The position numbers were made by a program, and so were the translations under genes. From Nematostella vectensis (Eukaryota; Cnidaria; Anthozoa; Actiniaria; Edwardsiidae): a stretch of DNA of 64,000 nt. The stretch spans positions 2,418,001-2,482,000 of the forward strand of contig NC_064037.1 in the NCBI RefSeq assembly GCF_932526225.1, read 5' to 3'. This document shows positions 20,901 to 31,158 of this stretch, in pieces. Under the pieces are notes generated by a model. That model did no database searches. It saw only the letters and a list, made by a program, of their open reading frames with translations, and was not told the origin of the DNA. Position 1 is the stretch's first letter. Each line of letters begins with the position of its first letter.

Positions 20901-23900
20901 GTATAATACATGGACCTTAGTATACAGGTGTGTATAATACATGGACCTTAGTATACAGGTGTGTATAATACATGGACCTTAGTATACAGGTGTGTATAAT
21001 ACATGGACCTTAGTATACAGGTGTGTATAATACATGGACCTTAGTATACAGGTGTGTATAATACATGGACCTTAGTATACAGGTGTGTATAATACATGGA
21101 CCTTAGTATACAGGTGTGTATAATACATGGACCTTAGTATACAGGTGTGTATAATACACGGACCTTAGTATACAGGTGTGTATAATACATGGACCTTCCC
21201 TTACTCCGATACACATGTCTGTGTATACAGGTGTGTATATTACATGGACCTTCCCTTACTCTGATACACACGTCCGTGTATATTATTTTGTGAATTACAG
21301 TGATATTGAGCACATGGTCTTTTAATGTATGTGCCTGTGAAGTAGAATGTAGCATTTTTTTGCCATGCTGTTGGCTGGTGAAATTCATTATTTATTTTTT
21401 TCCTTAAACTGTTAAAATTTCCTTGTTTTCAAAACTTTTTGGGGGTTTATATGCTTGTGCTTTTACTTATGAGATGCCTAATCAAATAGAATAAATAACA
21501 ACATGTTTGTTGTGCTGCAGAGTACTACCCAAACTGTGAGGTGATGTTCATGAACTTGGCAAACATCCATGGCATCAGGAGAAGTTTCCATAGTCTGAGA
21601 GCCCTCTGCTCTGGCTCTTATGATGTCCCAAAGTACGCAATTACAAGCATTACAGCTAAATTTGTTGTTGTGCGACCCCAGCAAGTCCAAGACCATTGTC
21701 TCAGGTTCTGGGGGCAGAACCTGTTGATTTATATGCATAGCTGACAATTGTATTGGTTTGAGATCAGTTTGGGTATTGTCTAACCCACTTGCATCAAACA
21801 GTAAAACCTGACTTCCCCTCCTTGAAACCACCAGCTTTTTTGCTAAATATTAATTTTGGACGCAAGAGAATAAAATAGATTGTTGCACTGACAGTTTTGG
21901 CATTTATATAAAATTACCCTAAATATTCCTCTCTAGTTGGTGGTCACTTATAGAGAAAACAAACTGGCTTCACCACATCTCCATGCTGATAAAGTCTGCC
22001 GTGACGATCGTGCATGCCGTGCACACTGATGGGAGGCCTGTGGTGGTCCACTGTAGTGATGGCTGGGACAGGACCACTCAAATAGTGGCCCTTGCTGAGC
22101 TACTTTTGGATCCTTTCTACCGGACTATAGAGGTACATTATAGATACCGGACCATCGAGGTACATTATAGATACCGAACCATAGAGGTACATTATAGAGA
22201 TAAAGTCATGTCATTTCAGTTGTACACACCTATTTCAAATGAAATTACTCTCAAGAATCCATTTGTCATAACAACAGTGGCACATGATGGTAGCATGCAA
22301 ATGGCTGAATCCTCATCAGGCTCACAACAAAGAATGGCACACTTCTCCAAGCATGGATTTTATTTGATTATGTTACTTAATTCTTTTTATTTGTTACCCA
22401 TAATGCAGGGCTACGACACATGGATTCTCGGAGTGACAATCTTTTTTGAATAGGTGTATGTTGTAATCAAACAGAATCAATCAAAATACCCAAATAGTCG
22501 GATACGTTAACCAGAGTATAAATATGGATCCCCAAAAACTGGTAGTCGACTACCTGTTTTTTTTAATCAAGCAGAATAGTTTGATTCTGGGAAGTTCGCT
22601 AAGTATTATGATTGACTCACTGTCTATTTTATACTGTATTTTTAGGGTTTCAAGATTCTGATAGATCGGGAATGGCTTCAATTTGGGCACCGATTTGCAG
22701 ATAGGTGTGGGCATGGCTCAGACATAGATGAAAATGAGCGCTGCCCGGTGTTTCTCCAGTGGCTGGACTGTGTACACCAACTGCAGAAACAATTCCCTTC
22801 CTCCTTTGAATTCAATGAGACTTATCTGGTAAGTACCATCTCTATTTTCATGTTTTTTTCTATTTTAATTTTTCTTCTCTTAAAAATCGCCATCACAATT
22901 ATCAACACCATCACAGCCATCACCATCTCAATCACAAACATCATCATTGCCATCACAGCCATTGCCATCTCAATCACAAACATCCTCATCGCCATCACAA
23001 TCATCCTCATCACCATCACAATCATCATCATTGCCAACATCATCACCATAATCGCAATTATTATTTATCATCATTGTCATTCAATTTATGACTTGCCTTC
23101 TCTTTATCATCTTTTTATCGTCATTATTAATTGCATCCATTTTCCTCATTCAAACATTCTCCCTTTCTATCCCAGGCCTTCACCTCCTCTTTCTCTTCCA
23201 TCTATCCCTCCTTGTTTTTATTCTTTCTCACGTTTCACCCTCCATATCCCCACCCCCCATTACCCTTTACCAATAATCATGTTTTTTACCCTCCATATCC
23301 TCACCCCCTGTTACCCTTTACCAATAATCATGTTTTTTACCCTCCATATCCCCACCCCCCATTACCCTTTACCAATAATCATGTTTTTTACCCTCCATAT
23401 CCTCACCCCCTGTTACCCTTTACCAATAATCATGTTTTTGTTGAGCAGATCAAACTTCTGCATCACACCTATTCGTGTTTGTTTGGCACGTTCCTTGGCA
23501 ACAATGAGCATGGGCGACACACGGATGCCATCAAGGCACGCACCTTGTCTGTGTGGTCCTACATCTTACCCAGGAAGAAGGACTTTCGCAACTTGCTCTA
23601 TGCAGGAGGAGGGGACCAGGTGTGTTCCTGTATTCAGCTTTTAATACAAAGGTTTTCCCAAAGCGTCCTGTAAAGTCATGGTATTGCTGCATTTGAGTGG
23701 TCCAAGTCGCCATCCACGTCAATCACTAATATATGATGGTTAAACGCCAGTGATGACTTGACACACCCACGGTTTTTATTACAATCAAGGAGCTTGAAGC
23801 TGGAGCTCGAACTTTTTCTCTGTAAAAATCCTACGTTGGGTGTGAACATACCGGAGCACCTGTAATGAATGTAGCATTTTCTTTTAGGTTCTGCAACCAT

Positions 23901-26597
23901 CTTACCATCTTCGCAGCCTTCAGCTTTGGTCAGCAGTTTACCTCGCCTACCCGACAGACTTTGCAGGTCACGTGTCATCTGATCACTCTGAGCCAGCCAA
24001 CAAAAACCCCTCATCCCCAACCCCTCCGCGTTTTCCCTTTAATCACAGCGATACCAATCTAGAAATGAAGGCCGGTGTGTCTGATGAGCTTCCTGCGTCC
24101 AAGTCGGATGGGGACCTGGCCGCCTGCCTGCGTAATGACCCTTGCAAAAATTCCTTAGATGATAATGAGGATAATCTAACAAAATCCACAGGGAACGGGG
24201 TCTCCGTAGGCTCCAAAAATGGCGTCTGTTGTCGTTGTCGTTCTGTGGATGGTATGAACTGCGTGCATTCTGGTCTCGTGAATGGTCACGTGACGGACTC
24301 ACAAAGCGACCAGAGCATGTACTACAGCATGGCCGGGTCTTGCACTCCCGAGGAGGGAGGTGACGGGGAGTTCAGCGACAGCATGTCTAGTAGTACAGCC
24401 ACTGTCGTTTTGGAGCGCAGTCAAACGGGTAGTGAGCTAGAATCCAGGGAGTGTGACTCCGCCGTTTTGGAAGGCAGTCAAACGGATAGTGAGGTAGAAT
24501 CCAGGGAGTGTGACTCCGCTCCGGAAAATAACGTCAAGGATAATGTTAACGTTGACAAAAACTCTAAGAACCTTTTAAAAAAGTCTGATTCAAGTTATAG
24601 TTGTGAGACAAGTAAAGCCGAGTGTAAAAGGCTTGAGGCTTCATCTTACGAGGACTTGTCGCCGCATTCAGGCGAGGAGAGTGAAACTCAAACGACGGAT
24701 CATAAAGAAAATGATAAAGACATTGAATCAGATGAGGGCCCTAGTGCCACTCTACCTGGACTTCCTAGAAATTCACAGCCTTTGGTGGCCGAGGATGATT
24801 CCAGCAAAGAGGTATCGTCCAGGACAGAGACCAGTACTCAGACATTAGGTAGCGCAAGTAGCACAACGGCCGCGACACAGACTTGTGAGACCACGACTAC
24901 CCTGGCCCGTTCGCATCCCGTCTATGCACGCTTCCTTGACAGCGACGGGCTGACGGCGGTACCAGACCCTATCCAGGACAGGCTGCGCCAGATCGAGATG
25001 ATGTATCAGGCCCAGATCGAGGCGCTGCATTGCCAGGTAGTGGAAGAGAGGCGCCGGAGGGTGCAAGGGTGTGGCGATGCCGGTTTACAGGGACGCCATG
25101 GTGACCTAGCAGATGAGGTGGTAAGTATTTCGCCTTCCAGTCGATAAAAGTGTGGTCGAGGCCTGGGCTAAGGATCGGGGGATACGCGCAGAAGATGTGG
25201 GTCATGTATCATGTCTACAGTAGGCTGAATTAGATCGATATGCCAAAGAGTCTAGGACTGTCTTTTCCCTAGTATGTGTCATTCTCACTTCACAGTGCTC
25301 GCTGCCGGACTCAACGCAAAGCGGGGACCAACCCCCACCGTCGTGTGGCAGCAGTGCCGACGAGACGAGCTGGATTCAGATTGACGAAGGCGACGCGGAG
25401 CCGACCCGATGGGTTCCCGACCACGCTGCGACTAACTGTGCCAATTGTCACACGGGCTTCTGGATCGCGAACAGAAAACACCACTGCAGGTAGCAAGCGG
25501 CTAATGCTGCACGGTGTAAAATGAATTATGGAAATCATTATGGAAGGGGGTGGGGAATTTAAGAGTGAAATTTGATGCATCCTTTTTTAAGCCGATTAAG
25601 GACGCATACCTGTCACTCAGCATCTCTCACATGGAAAAGATGAAGGTCGATGAGCAGCTAGCGAGCCACACATCGGGCACATTGACCACACATCGGGCAC
25701 ATTGACCACACATCGGGCACATTGACCACACATCGGGCACATTGACCACACATCGGGCACATTGACCACACATCGGGCACATTGACCACACATCGGGCAC
25801 ATTGACCACACATCGGGCACATTGACCACACATCGGGCACATTGACCACACATCGGGCACATTGACCACACATCGGGCACATTGACCACACATCGGGCAC
25901 ATTGACCACACATCGGGCACATTGACCACACATCGGGCACATTGACCACACATCGGGCACATTGACCACACATCGGGCACATTGACCACACATCGGGCAC
26001 ATTGACCACACATCGGGCACATTGACCACACTTCGGGCACATTGACCACACTTCGGGCACATTGACCACACTTCGGGCACATTGACCACACTTCGGGCAC
26101 ATTGACCACACATCGGGCACATTGACCACACATCGGGCACATTGACCACACATCGGGCACATTGACCACACATCGGGCACATTGACTACACATCGGGCAC
26201 ATTGACTACACATCAGGCACATTGACTACACATCGGGCACATTGACAACGCAGGGCGAGAGCCAAGAGCCCTGTGTTGTGGAGCAAGCTATAGAAAAACC
26301 TTGTGCAGGAAAGGAAAATACAAATACATTGTCGGGAAGAAGAGTTTTAAAACAAAACGAAAAAATTATCATTTGTCATGAAAGTTTTTAAAATTCTTTT
26401 TTTGTTTTTCTTTCTCCAGGAACTGTGGCCAAGTATTCTGTAGCACGTGTTCAGACCACAAGTTACCAGTCCCCGAGGAGCAGCTTTACGATCCCGTCCG
26501 TGTGTGTATCCACTGCTTTGGCAAGCTGGTTTCCATGGAAACACGCGAAAACGGTGGACGAAGGCGCGGTCACGAGGTCAACTCGGTCCCAGGCTAG
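14825..26597 (+). CDS. MTMR3/4-like: Myotubularin-related phosphatase, MTMR3/MTMR4 type with FYVE domain
   Basis: Phosphoinositide 3-phosphatase acting on PI3P and PI(3,5)P2 on endosomal/autophagic membranes (family knowledge). Exons: 14825-14914, 16958-17091, 17169-17251, 17533-17678, 19346-19451, 19530-19643, 19825-20156, 21521-21632, 21937-22132, 22646-22828, 23449-23619, 23888-25120, 25296-25489, 26420-26597 (stop TAG). Phases join throughout except between the first two, where a small exon of length 3n+1 (equivalent to family RKQLIRE) is missing. The protein would be about 1090 residues, close to the ~1200 of vertebrate MTMR3/4. Domain order: PH-GRAM, phosphatase core with CSDGWDR, acidic/Ser-rich linker, coiled coil, FYVE. 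It is a single ancestral-type gene rather than assignable to MTMR3 or MTMR4. Confidence 0.95.
15698..16490. mobile_element. GGGCGTTTATTAG-type repeat element with an inner MITE
   Basis: Both flanks carry repeated GGGCGTTTATTAGA/GGCGTTCATTAGAT motifs: 15718-15800 and 16358-16482. The right end reads TTAGTTCATTTACGGTAA, and its complement resembles the left end ATACCCTAAATAACCTCAGC. Inside, 15830-15985 is a second element ending in GTGCTGGCTACGGCCCTG, with an inverted counterpart (GAGGCAAAGCTAGCCACTGG) near its left end. Non-coding. It sits in the intron after the first MTMR coding exon. Confidence 0.55.
16958..17251 (+). CDS. PH-GRAM exons of the MTMR gene (two exons)
   Basis: Exon 16958-17091 encodes [20 protein letters not shown] and then [21 protein letters not shown] 77-base intron follows, and exon 17169-17251 encodes [20 protein letters not shown] then CKDARSFR. 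These match the PH-GRAM domain of MTMR3 (ALSNYRLHIKFK; VPLQLIESVE; CKD). The domain is a membrane-targeting module. Confidence 0.9.
17840..17927 (-). repeat. tRNA-derived SINE or tRNA-like pseudogene
   Basis: The minus strand reads GGCTTCGTGGCTAAGTGGTT, containing a perfect A-box (TGGCTAAGTGG), and about 40 bases later GAGTTCAAATCC, a near-consensus B-box, then T-rich sequence that could terminate Pol III. The arms do not form a clean cloverleaf by eye. A tRNA-Ser/Leu-like SINE is the best reading. It lies in the MTMR intron, antisense to the gene. Confidence 0.5.
17928..19345 (+). other. MTMR intron without recognisable features
   Basis: AT-rich intronic sequence between exons ending at 17678 and starting at 19346. 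I see no conserved coding block, array or inverted repeat here apart from the tRNA-like segment just upstream. Short open frames are not supported. Confidence 0.6.
19825..20156 (+). CDS. MTMR phosphatase-core exon with duplicated donor
   Basis: Encodes [20 protein letters not shown], then [17 protein letters not shown], and ends [20 protein letters not shown] followed by GFEYT. It matches the myotubularin core ([40 protein letters not shown]). Spliced to 21521 it gives [14 protein letters not shown], as expected. The donor ACAG-GTGTGT is the first of a long series of near-identical donor sites in the 31-bp array. Confidence 0.93.
20130..21290. repeat. 31-bp minisatellite built on a splice donor (MTMR intron)
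   Basis: About 28 copies of a 31-base unit with core TATACAGGTGTGTATAATAC then ATGGACCTTAG begin at the exon 3' end. A ~50-base block that includes the last 30 exon bases and the donor (GGCAAAGGAGGCGGATTTGA, then GTATACAG-GTGTGT) is repeated at 20279-20328. Longer ~66-base variants with CTCCGATACACACG flank both ends of the array (about 20170-20275 and 21195-21285). Confidence 0.96.
21937..22132 (+). CDS. MTMR catalytic exon with CX5R active site
   Basis: Encodes [19 protein letters not shown], then [20 protein letters not shown], then [11 protein letters not shown]. The P-loop C-S-D-G-W-D-R holds both the nucleophilic Cys and the Arg, as well as the Asp residues typical of active myotubularins, so the enzyme is predicted to be catalytically competent. 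The donor GAG-GTACAT at 22133 is repeated identically at 22160 and 22187. Confidence 0.95.
22119..22199 (+). repeat. 27-bp triplication across the donor of the catalytic exon
   Basis: Three copies of a 27-base unit (ACCGGACTATAGAGGTACAT plus TATAGAT). Each has the last 14 exon bases, the donor GAG-GT and the first 13 intron bases. Because 27 is 9 codons and the unit has no stop, use of donor 2 or 3 would insert 9 or 18 residues (VHYRYRTIE repeats) in frame, just after the active-site helix. Confidence 0.93.
22889..23065 (+). repeat. (CAT/ATC)n low-complexity tract
   Basis: Degenerate trinucleotide-rich tract (CATCACAATCATCCTCATCA type) in the MTMR intron after the exon ending at 22828. Long open frames across it are products of the repeat and not coding. 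Confidence 0.85.
23237..23437 (+). repeat. 51-bp tandem repeat, 4 copies, abutting an MTMR acceptor
   Basis: Units start at 23237, 23288, 23339 and 23390 (ACCCTCCATATCC...). Copies alternate between CCCCATTACCC and CCCTGTTACCC variants, suggesting a doubled two-unit block. The array ends about 11 bases before the acceptor GAGCAG of the exon at 23449 and supplies most of its pyrimidine tract. Confidence 0.93.
23888..25120 (+). CDS. Large MTMR exon: end of phosphatase domain, acidic linker and coiled coil
   Basis: A single 1,233-base exon (411 codons). It starts [20 protein letters not shown], the conserved end of the phosphatase domain (LMLWSAVYLPCPSP in MTMR3), continues into a long Ser/Asp/Glu-rich, probably disordered region, and ends in [20 protein letters not shown] and [12 protein letters not shown]. 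The latter matches the coiled coil of MTMR3/4 (DTIQQRLRQIESGHQQEVETL). The linker contains an internal repeat: [19 protein letters not shown] is followed by [18 protein letters not shown]. Confidence 0.95.
25296..26597 (+). CDS. C-terminal FYVE zinc finger of the MTMR gene (two exons)
   Basis: Exon 25296-25489 encodes [40 protein letters not shown]. Exon 26420-26597 continues [20 protein letters not shown], then [15 protein letters not shown], to stop TAG. All four CxxC/HC zinc-ligand pairs are present, together with WxxD, RKHHCR and RVC, the signature for PI3P binding. The intron splits the finger inside the basic motif and carries the 20-bp array. Confidence 0.95.
25660..26247. repeat. 20-bp minisatellite inside the FYVE-splitting intron
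   Basis: About 29 nearly perfect copies of the unit CACATCGGGCACATTGACCA. Four adjacent copies (26030-26095) share the variant CTTCGGG, and copies at the right edge carry GACTACA, showing block-wise spread. Open frames up to 201 codons on the minus strand ([17 protein letters not shown] type) come from the repeat. Confidence 0.97.
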
Positions 26598-29577
26598 CTT
26601 TTAGCACAGTAATTCTCTAAAGCATAGTATATGTGATTTTCTTCTGCGATGCCTTATAAATATTAGGTCTTATATAAAATATTACGATAGATACGATTTC
26701 TATTAAATGTTTATTATTATATTGTATTTATGTTTACAAGTATGACTTGTAATAATGATTGTTAACCGAAGAGTTCAACGCCTCTCTTGTACAATACTTT
26801 AGCTGTGATTTTTATAGGTTATAGAAAATTGCAACAATGAATCCCAAAACTTTACATAAAAGATTCGAGAAACATTGAAAAAAAATCGACTTTTAGGTGA
26901 ATTTCGGAGTATTTTTAGAGCGTTAAGTATGTTGTCTTGGGTTGTCTGTGTGTCAGCCTAGCTCTCCCGAGGTTATCTGTTATATGGACGGTGAATATGA
27001 TGGTTAATAAAAGACGGTTAATAATATGACGGTTAATAAATCGTCGATAATGAGGTGAATTTCTCCCTAGACTGGGGCTGTTGAAAAACCGTGTGAAGCG
27101 ATCTAAAATGCCTGATCATCGAAAGACTATAGAAATATAATTCATAAAGCCCTTTTTTCAAGCTTAGAAGGTCAAACTTTAAAAATCTGAAATTGCATTT
27201 GGTTTACTCTGCCAACCACGTGATTCGAGTTATTAGCCACTCAGGTTACTCTGCCAACCACGTGATTCAAGCTGTTAGCCAATCAGTTGGAAGATACCCA
27301 TTCTTTCGTTTTCGTCCCTGGGTGGGCATGAACCACCAACATTTCGGTTAACAGCCGATAGCGCTAAAAGATCGCGCTTTCAAGGCTTGAACAGACACTG
27401 AATTCAACTAATTGCACCTAATGGTTTTCGGGCAACTTGAGATTATCCTGTTGCCTAACTATGGGGCGTCGACCAGATGCTTACGACAAAACGAACGGCC
27501 TCACGTGCTAACATCACGTCACCTGTGCGCTACGGAGAACAGAGTAAGGCAGAATCAAGGAATTTTTGTTAAGCATTCATCAAAGGATAGGGTCTACTCG
27601 GTGCGACGTCTGAACGAATAAATACTATAACACACGCGTACTCCCTCCCCCCTTGACCACCAAAATTTCTTAATGAAAGATCGCCAAATACTATTCTTTT
27701 GCAATTATATCTATGACTTCGCGGCCTACCCCCTATGGGTTGGAGAGTAACAAGCAGCGAATTAAAAATAAAACCTTGTATTGAACATATAACCTTTACG
27801 ATTGGCGCTTAACATTCATATTATAATCAGAACTATTTAGATCTCAAGTAAAACATTAATATTTGATGATAAACTAATCACTTTTGCCATTCCGCTTGTT
27901 TTAACCCTTCGCAACGCTCTTAGAGAAGCTTGCTAAGTTTCTTGTTTTTATTCACCTCAACTCCAATTTTGTACATGATAACTGCGTACGACGAAAAATT
28001 ACAGTCCATACTTAGGTGGGTATTTAAATTAACTCCCTTCGTGCTTAGTTGTAATGTTTAGTATCTCCCTTAAACATATTTCTATAGCTATAGATGGTAT
28101 CTGGGATATTTTTTTTTTTTTGAAGGCAAGAAAGTAATTCTTTGAAACTAGTGCCTTTCTCACGATTTGAACTTTGAAATACTTTTAAGTATTTTAAAAA
28201 AGCTTATTTTTCTCCGCTTGTTCCATATCTTTATGAAGTCATTTATATTTAATTGTTTTACTGTGTACTTTTACAAAACAAGTCGCAACTAAAAAGTCGC
28301 AAAGGACGGAACATTTGACCTGGAAATACGTCGAGCCTAAAATCGTGTTAAGGTCTAGAGTACCCTGGCCCTCATATTAATTCATTTATTCACAATATAT
28401 AAAATAAAATATATATGCGTATGCGTAGACACACATAAAAGGAATGCATATCAACTCCCGCAGCAGTCCCCTTTTATTTTTTTTAAATAAAATTAAAAAA
28501 AAAAAACACGAGAAAACATATACCTTGCAGCCTCCTGTGCTATTTTCTTTGGAAAGTGGAATATCAGAGAGAAAATTTGCATCTCTGATTTCCTGGTCAG
28601 GTATCCCAGGATAGTTCAAAGTGTTTTTAGATAAAAGAATTTCCAATATCCAAGTAGTATCCCCTCCTCCCCCTCCCCCATTAAGAAGTAAGTAAGGGCA
28701 AATTTATTTGTTTCTCGCAGAAATTAGAAGAAACCTGACAGCAAAATGAACGATGCAACACGCATGCGTCCCCAAGGAAGTTGCATTGGTGAGTTCTTGT
28801 ACCCAGGCCTTCGTGGGCAAATGCCACTTAATCGAGAATTGTTCTTCCAAAATTAGATCCTTTTTTATGAGTTGTCAAGCTGTTAAAAAAACATGACGCT
28901 TCTAACTGCTTGACAGCCATAGAAGTTATCCCCACAAGCAATGATTTAGCGTTGTAAAATGGTTTATAAGCGACACTTCATTACACAAAGCAATTTCCCT
29001 CACCTCTTAAGAGGCTTAATGGCTAAGTTTTCGAAGCTACAAATGCATACCGAAATTACTGTAAGGGAAATTATTTTGTTGTACAATTTGGGCTGGATTT
29101 TGCAAATCCTGAAAGGGCAATTCAATTTTATCTTTAATCATAAATTATCAGTAATGAAGTCTCCTTTCCTTTTGTGTTTTATTATCAACATTGAAAAGCT
29201 GGCAAAATATTTATGTATTTGCTCTTGTACATTTCATTTTCCACTTCGACTTTGGCCAGAGAAAAATGTAACAAACTCTATATATCTATACTCTAGAGCA
29301 GCTATAAAGACTCAAAGAGTCGCAAAACTAGATAAAAAAACTTACTATTAAACTTTTTATCTGACTAAGAAAAACTTAAACGTTTTTTTTTTTTTTTTTT
29401 TCATTATCTAGGAAATCAGTTCTCGTTTATTATTCATGAGAATAAGTGTCAAAAACAACTTTTGTTCCGGAGGAAAAAATATCCTAAACTTCAACACAAA
29501 TAACTGTAAATTATCCATAAGGTGATTGTCACCCTCGGGAACGCTTATCATTATAGTTAATTTTATGCATAACCAAC
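26598..29577. other. Intergenic region downstream of MTMR
   Basis: AT-rich and non-coding by eye. It probably includes the MTMR 3' UTR. A ~43-base direct duplication lies at 27203-27289, each copy containing CTGCCAACCACGTGATTC (an E-box CACGTG). Homopolymer tracts occur at 28111 and 29383-29400. No gene is recognised. Confidence 0.6.
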
Positions 29578-29665
29578 ATGTCGACTGCTCCAAGGAAAAA
29601 TGCTTATAGAGCTAAACACGAAATGGCTCCAAAGAATAAGGCTGATAAGAAAAAGGAGAAACAAG
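29578..29665 (+). CDS. Orphan first-exon-like ORF A
   Basis: ATG followed by STAPRKNAYRAKHEMAPKNK and DKKKEKQ, Lys-rich, ending at donor CAAG-GTAATG in phase 1. Not recognised. A second start-like exon at 31062-31158 has the same MS start, basic composition and phase-1 CAA-G end, so the two could be alternative or duplicated first exons of one gene whose later exons I cannot find. Confidence 0.3.
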
Positions 29666-30012
29666 GTAATGCCGATTCAGTGATGCGTAAACGTTAAGTA
29701 TTTTAACTGCTAAGTAATTTGTACTTGGACTTATCTTAGGGGTATAAAAACATTTTTAAAAAATGTCTAGAGATTTCAATGCCAAGAAGTTCAAATAATA
29801 GTATTTTTTTTTATTACAATTGCTGAATTAGGAAAGCCATTGGCATTTTTGGCTACATTGATGCTTTTTTAATTGAGAGGTTAGAATTGACCACAAGTTC
29901 AACCGACATGTTCAACAAATGCGACGACGTACGAATCCAGCCTAAGTGTGTCAGGTTGAATAAAAATAGAATCAAAAAGCCCAAACTGTCGCGATCTCGT
30001 ACCAGAACAATG

Positions 30013-30153
30013 AATACAATACACCAAAAACTGGAAATCGACTCTGCCAAATTTTCGTCTTTAATAAGACTTCTTCAGGAGTCTGCCCTGAAGAAGTCTT
30101 ATTAAAGACGAAAATTTGGCAGAGTCGATTTCCAGTTTTTGGTGTATTGTATT
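30013..30153. mobile_element. Perfect 67-bp foldback (hairpin) element
   Basis: Left arm 30013-30079 and right arm 30087-30153 are exact reverse complements around a 7-base loop (AGTCTGC). The arm begins AATACAATACACCAAAAACT. One-arm relatives are at 8030-8115 and a fragment is near 22531, so this is a dispersed family and not a private duplication. Absence of any mismatch implies very recent formation or gene conversion between arms. Confidence 0.92.
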
Positions 30154-31061
30154 AGGTTGAATAAAAAGATACAGTGAAGTAGAAAGAGAGAATAAGGCGG
30201 ATAAATAGATACCTTTATGGTAACATGGTGACTTCTAACACCTCAGTGTTGTTGATTTGACGACAACCGTCGGGAAATTATAGAAAAGGGAGGTGATAAG
30301 AACCTTTAAAATTACCCGCTGTTCCCATTGACACTGTTTATTTTTTTGGTAAAACGCCATTGCTTTACTCAATACTTCTTCTTCTTCACAGTATTCTGTG
30401 TGCAAACAAAATTTGCAAAATGGCAAATATTATTTTATCGCAATCCTTTCTCTCTTCGCTTTTTTAGACATTTATTCAATGAGTGGACTTCTCTTGCTTC
30501 CAATATTCAAATCTGAGCGACTTTTTTGTAAGTTTTATTGTTTATTTTTTTAGCAGCATTACCATTTCCACTTTTTAAATACTAAAATAACAAGAAGCGC
30601 GTCTATGTTTGTTTTACTTTTAATCTTTAATTAGAACAAATAAAGTAGAAATATTTGGAAAAATAAAGCTAGTATCACTCATGGTAGCTTTTTTTTGTGT
30701 ATGCTACTCTCATCAGCAGCTGTAAAATTCACATGAAACAGGTGACGCCACGTAACATTCAAAACGCTCTTCAGTTTCCGTCTTACCTAGACAGGAGTTG
30801 TGAGAGCCTATTTGAGAGCCACTGAGAATATTAAAATTCGGTTTTAAATCGTCCCGAGTTTGTTGCGATATCAGCTTTTCAAGATATGCAGCGACGACTT
30901 GCTTTGTTTGTTGGATTACCGCTTGTCGAAAGAGGCCTCATTAGAAATTCAAATAGCGTCTAGAAAAAAGTTAAAATTAGAACGAGAGGTAGCGGATGAA
31001 GCCTGCGAGACAAATCCGGCAAAATCTTATTGAGTTTTCAGATTTCGCGCGATCCTAAGCT

Positions 31062-31158
31062 ATGTCAAGAAGACGGAGGGCTGCTATGAAAGAGGCGATT
31101 CAAGAAAATGTCCCTTCCACAAATTTACCCCGAAAAGAGAAGAGAAATACCCATCAAG
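31062..31158 (+). CDS. Orphan first-exon-like ORF B
   Basis: ATG followed by SRRRRAAMKEAIQENVPSTN and LPRKEKRNTHQ, ending at CAAG-GTTTGT in phase 1. Product unknown. See the partner ORF at 29578-29665. No matching downstream exon was recognised before IFT22, whose own second exon needs phase 0. Confidence 0.28.

Noticed and set aside
22748-23673. Long frames of 180-298 codons over 22.7-23.7 kb
   Set aside because: They begin in real exon 22646-22828 or end in exon 23449-23619 but read through an intron made of CAT repeats and the 51-bp array; splice sites at 22828 and 23448 are clear.
25617-26222. Overlapping minus-strand frames of 174-201 codons rich in Cys (MCGQCARCV type)
   Set aside because: All three frames are open only because the 20-bp unit lacks stops; the region is an intron of the MTMR gene on the other strand.
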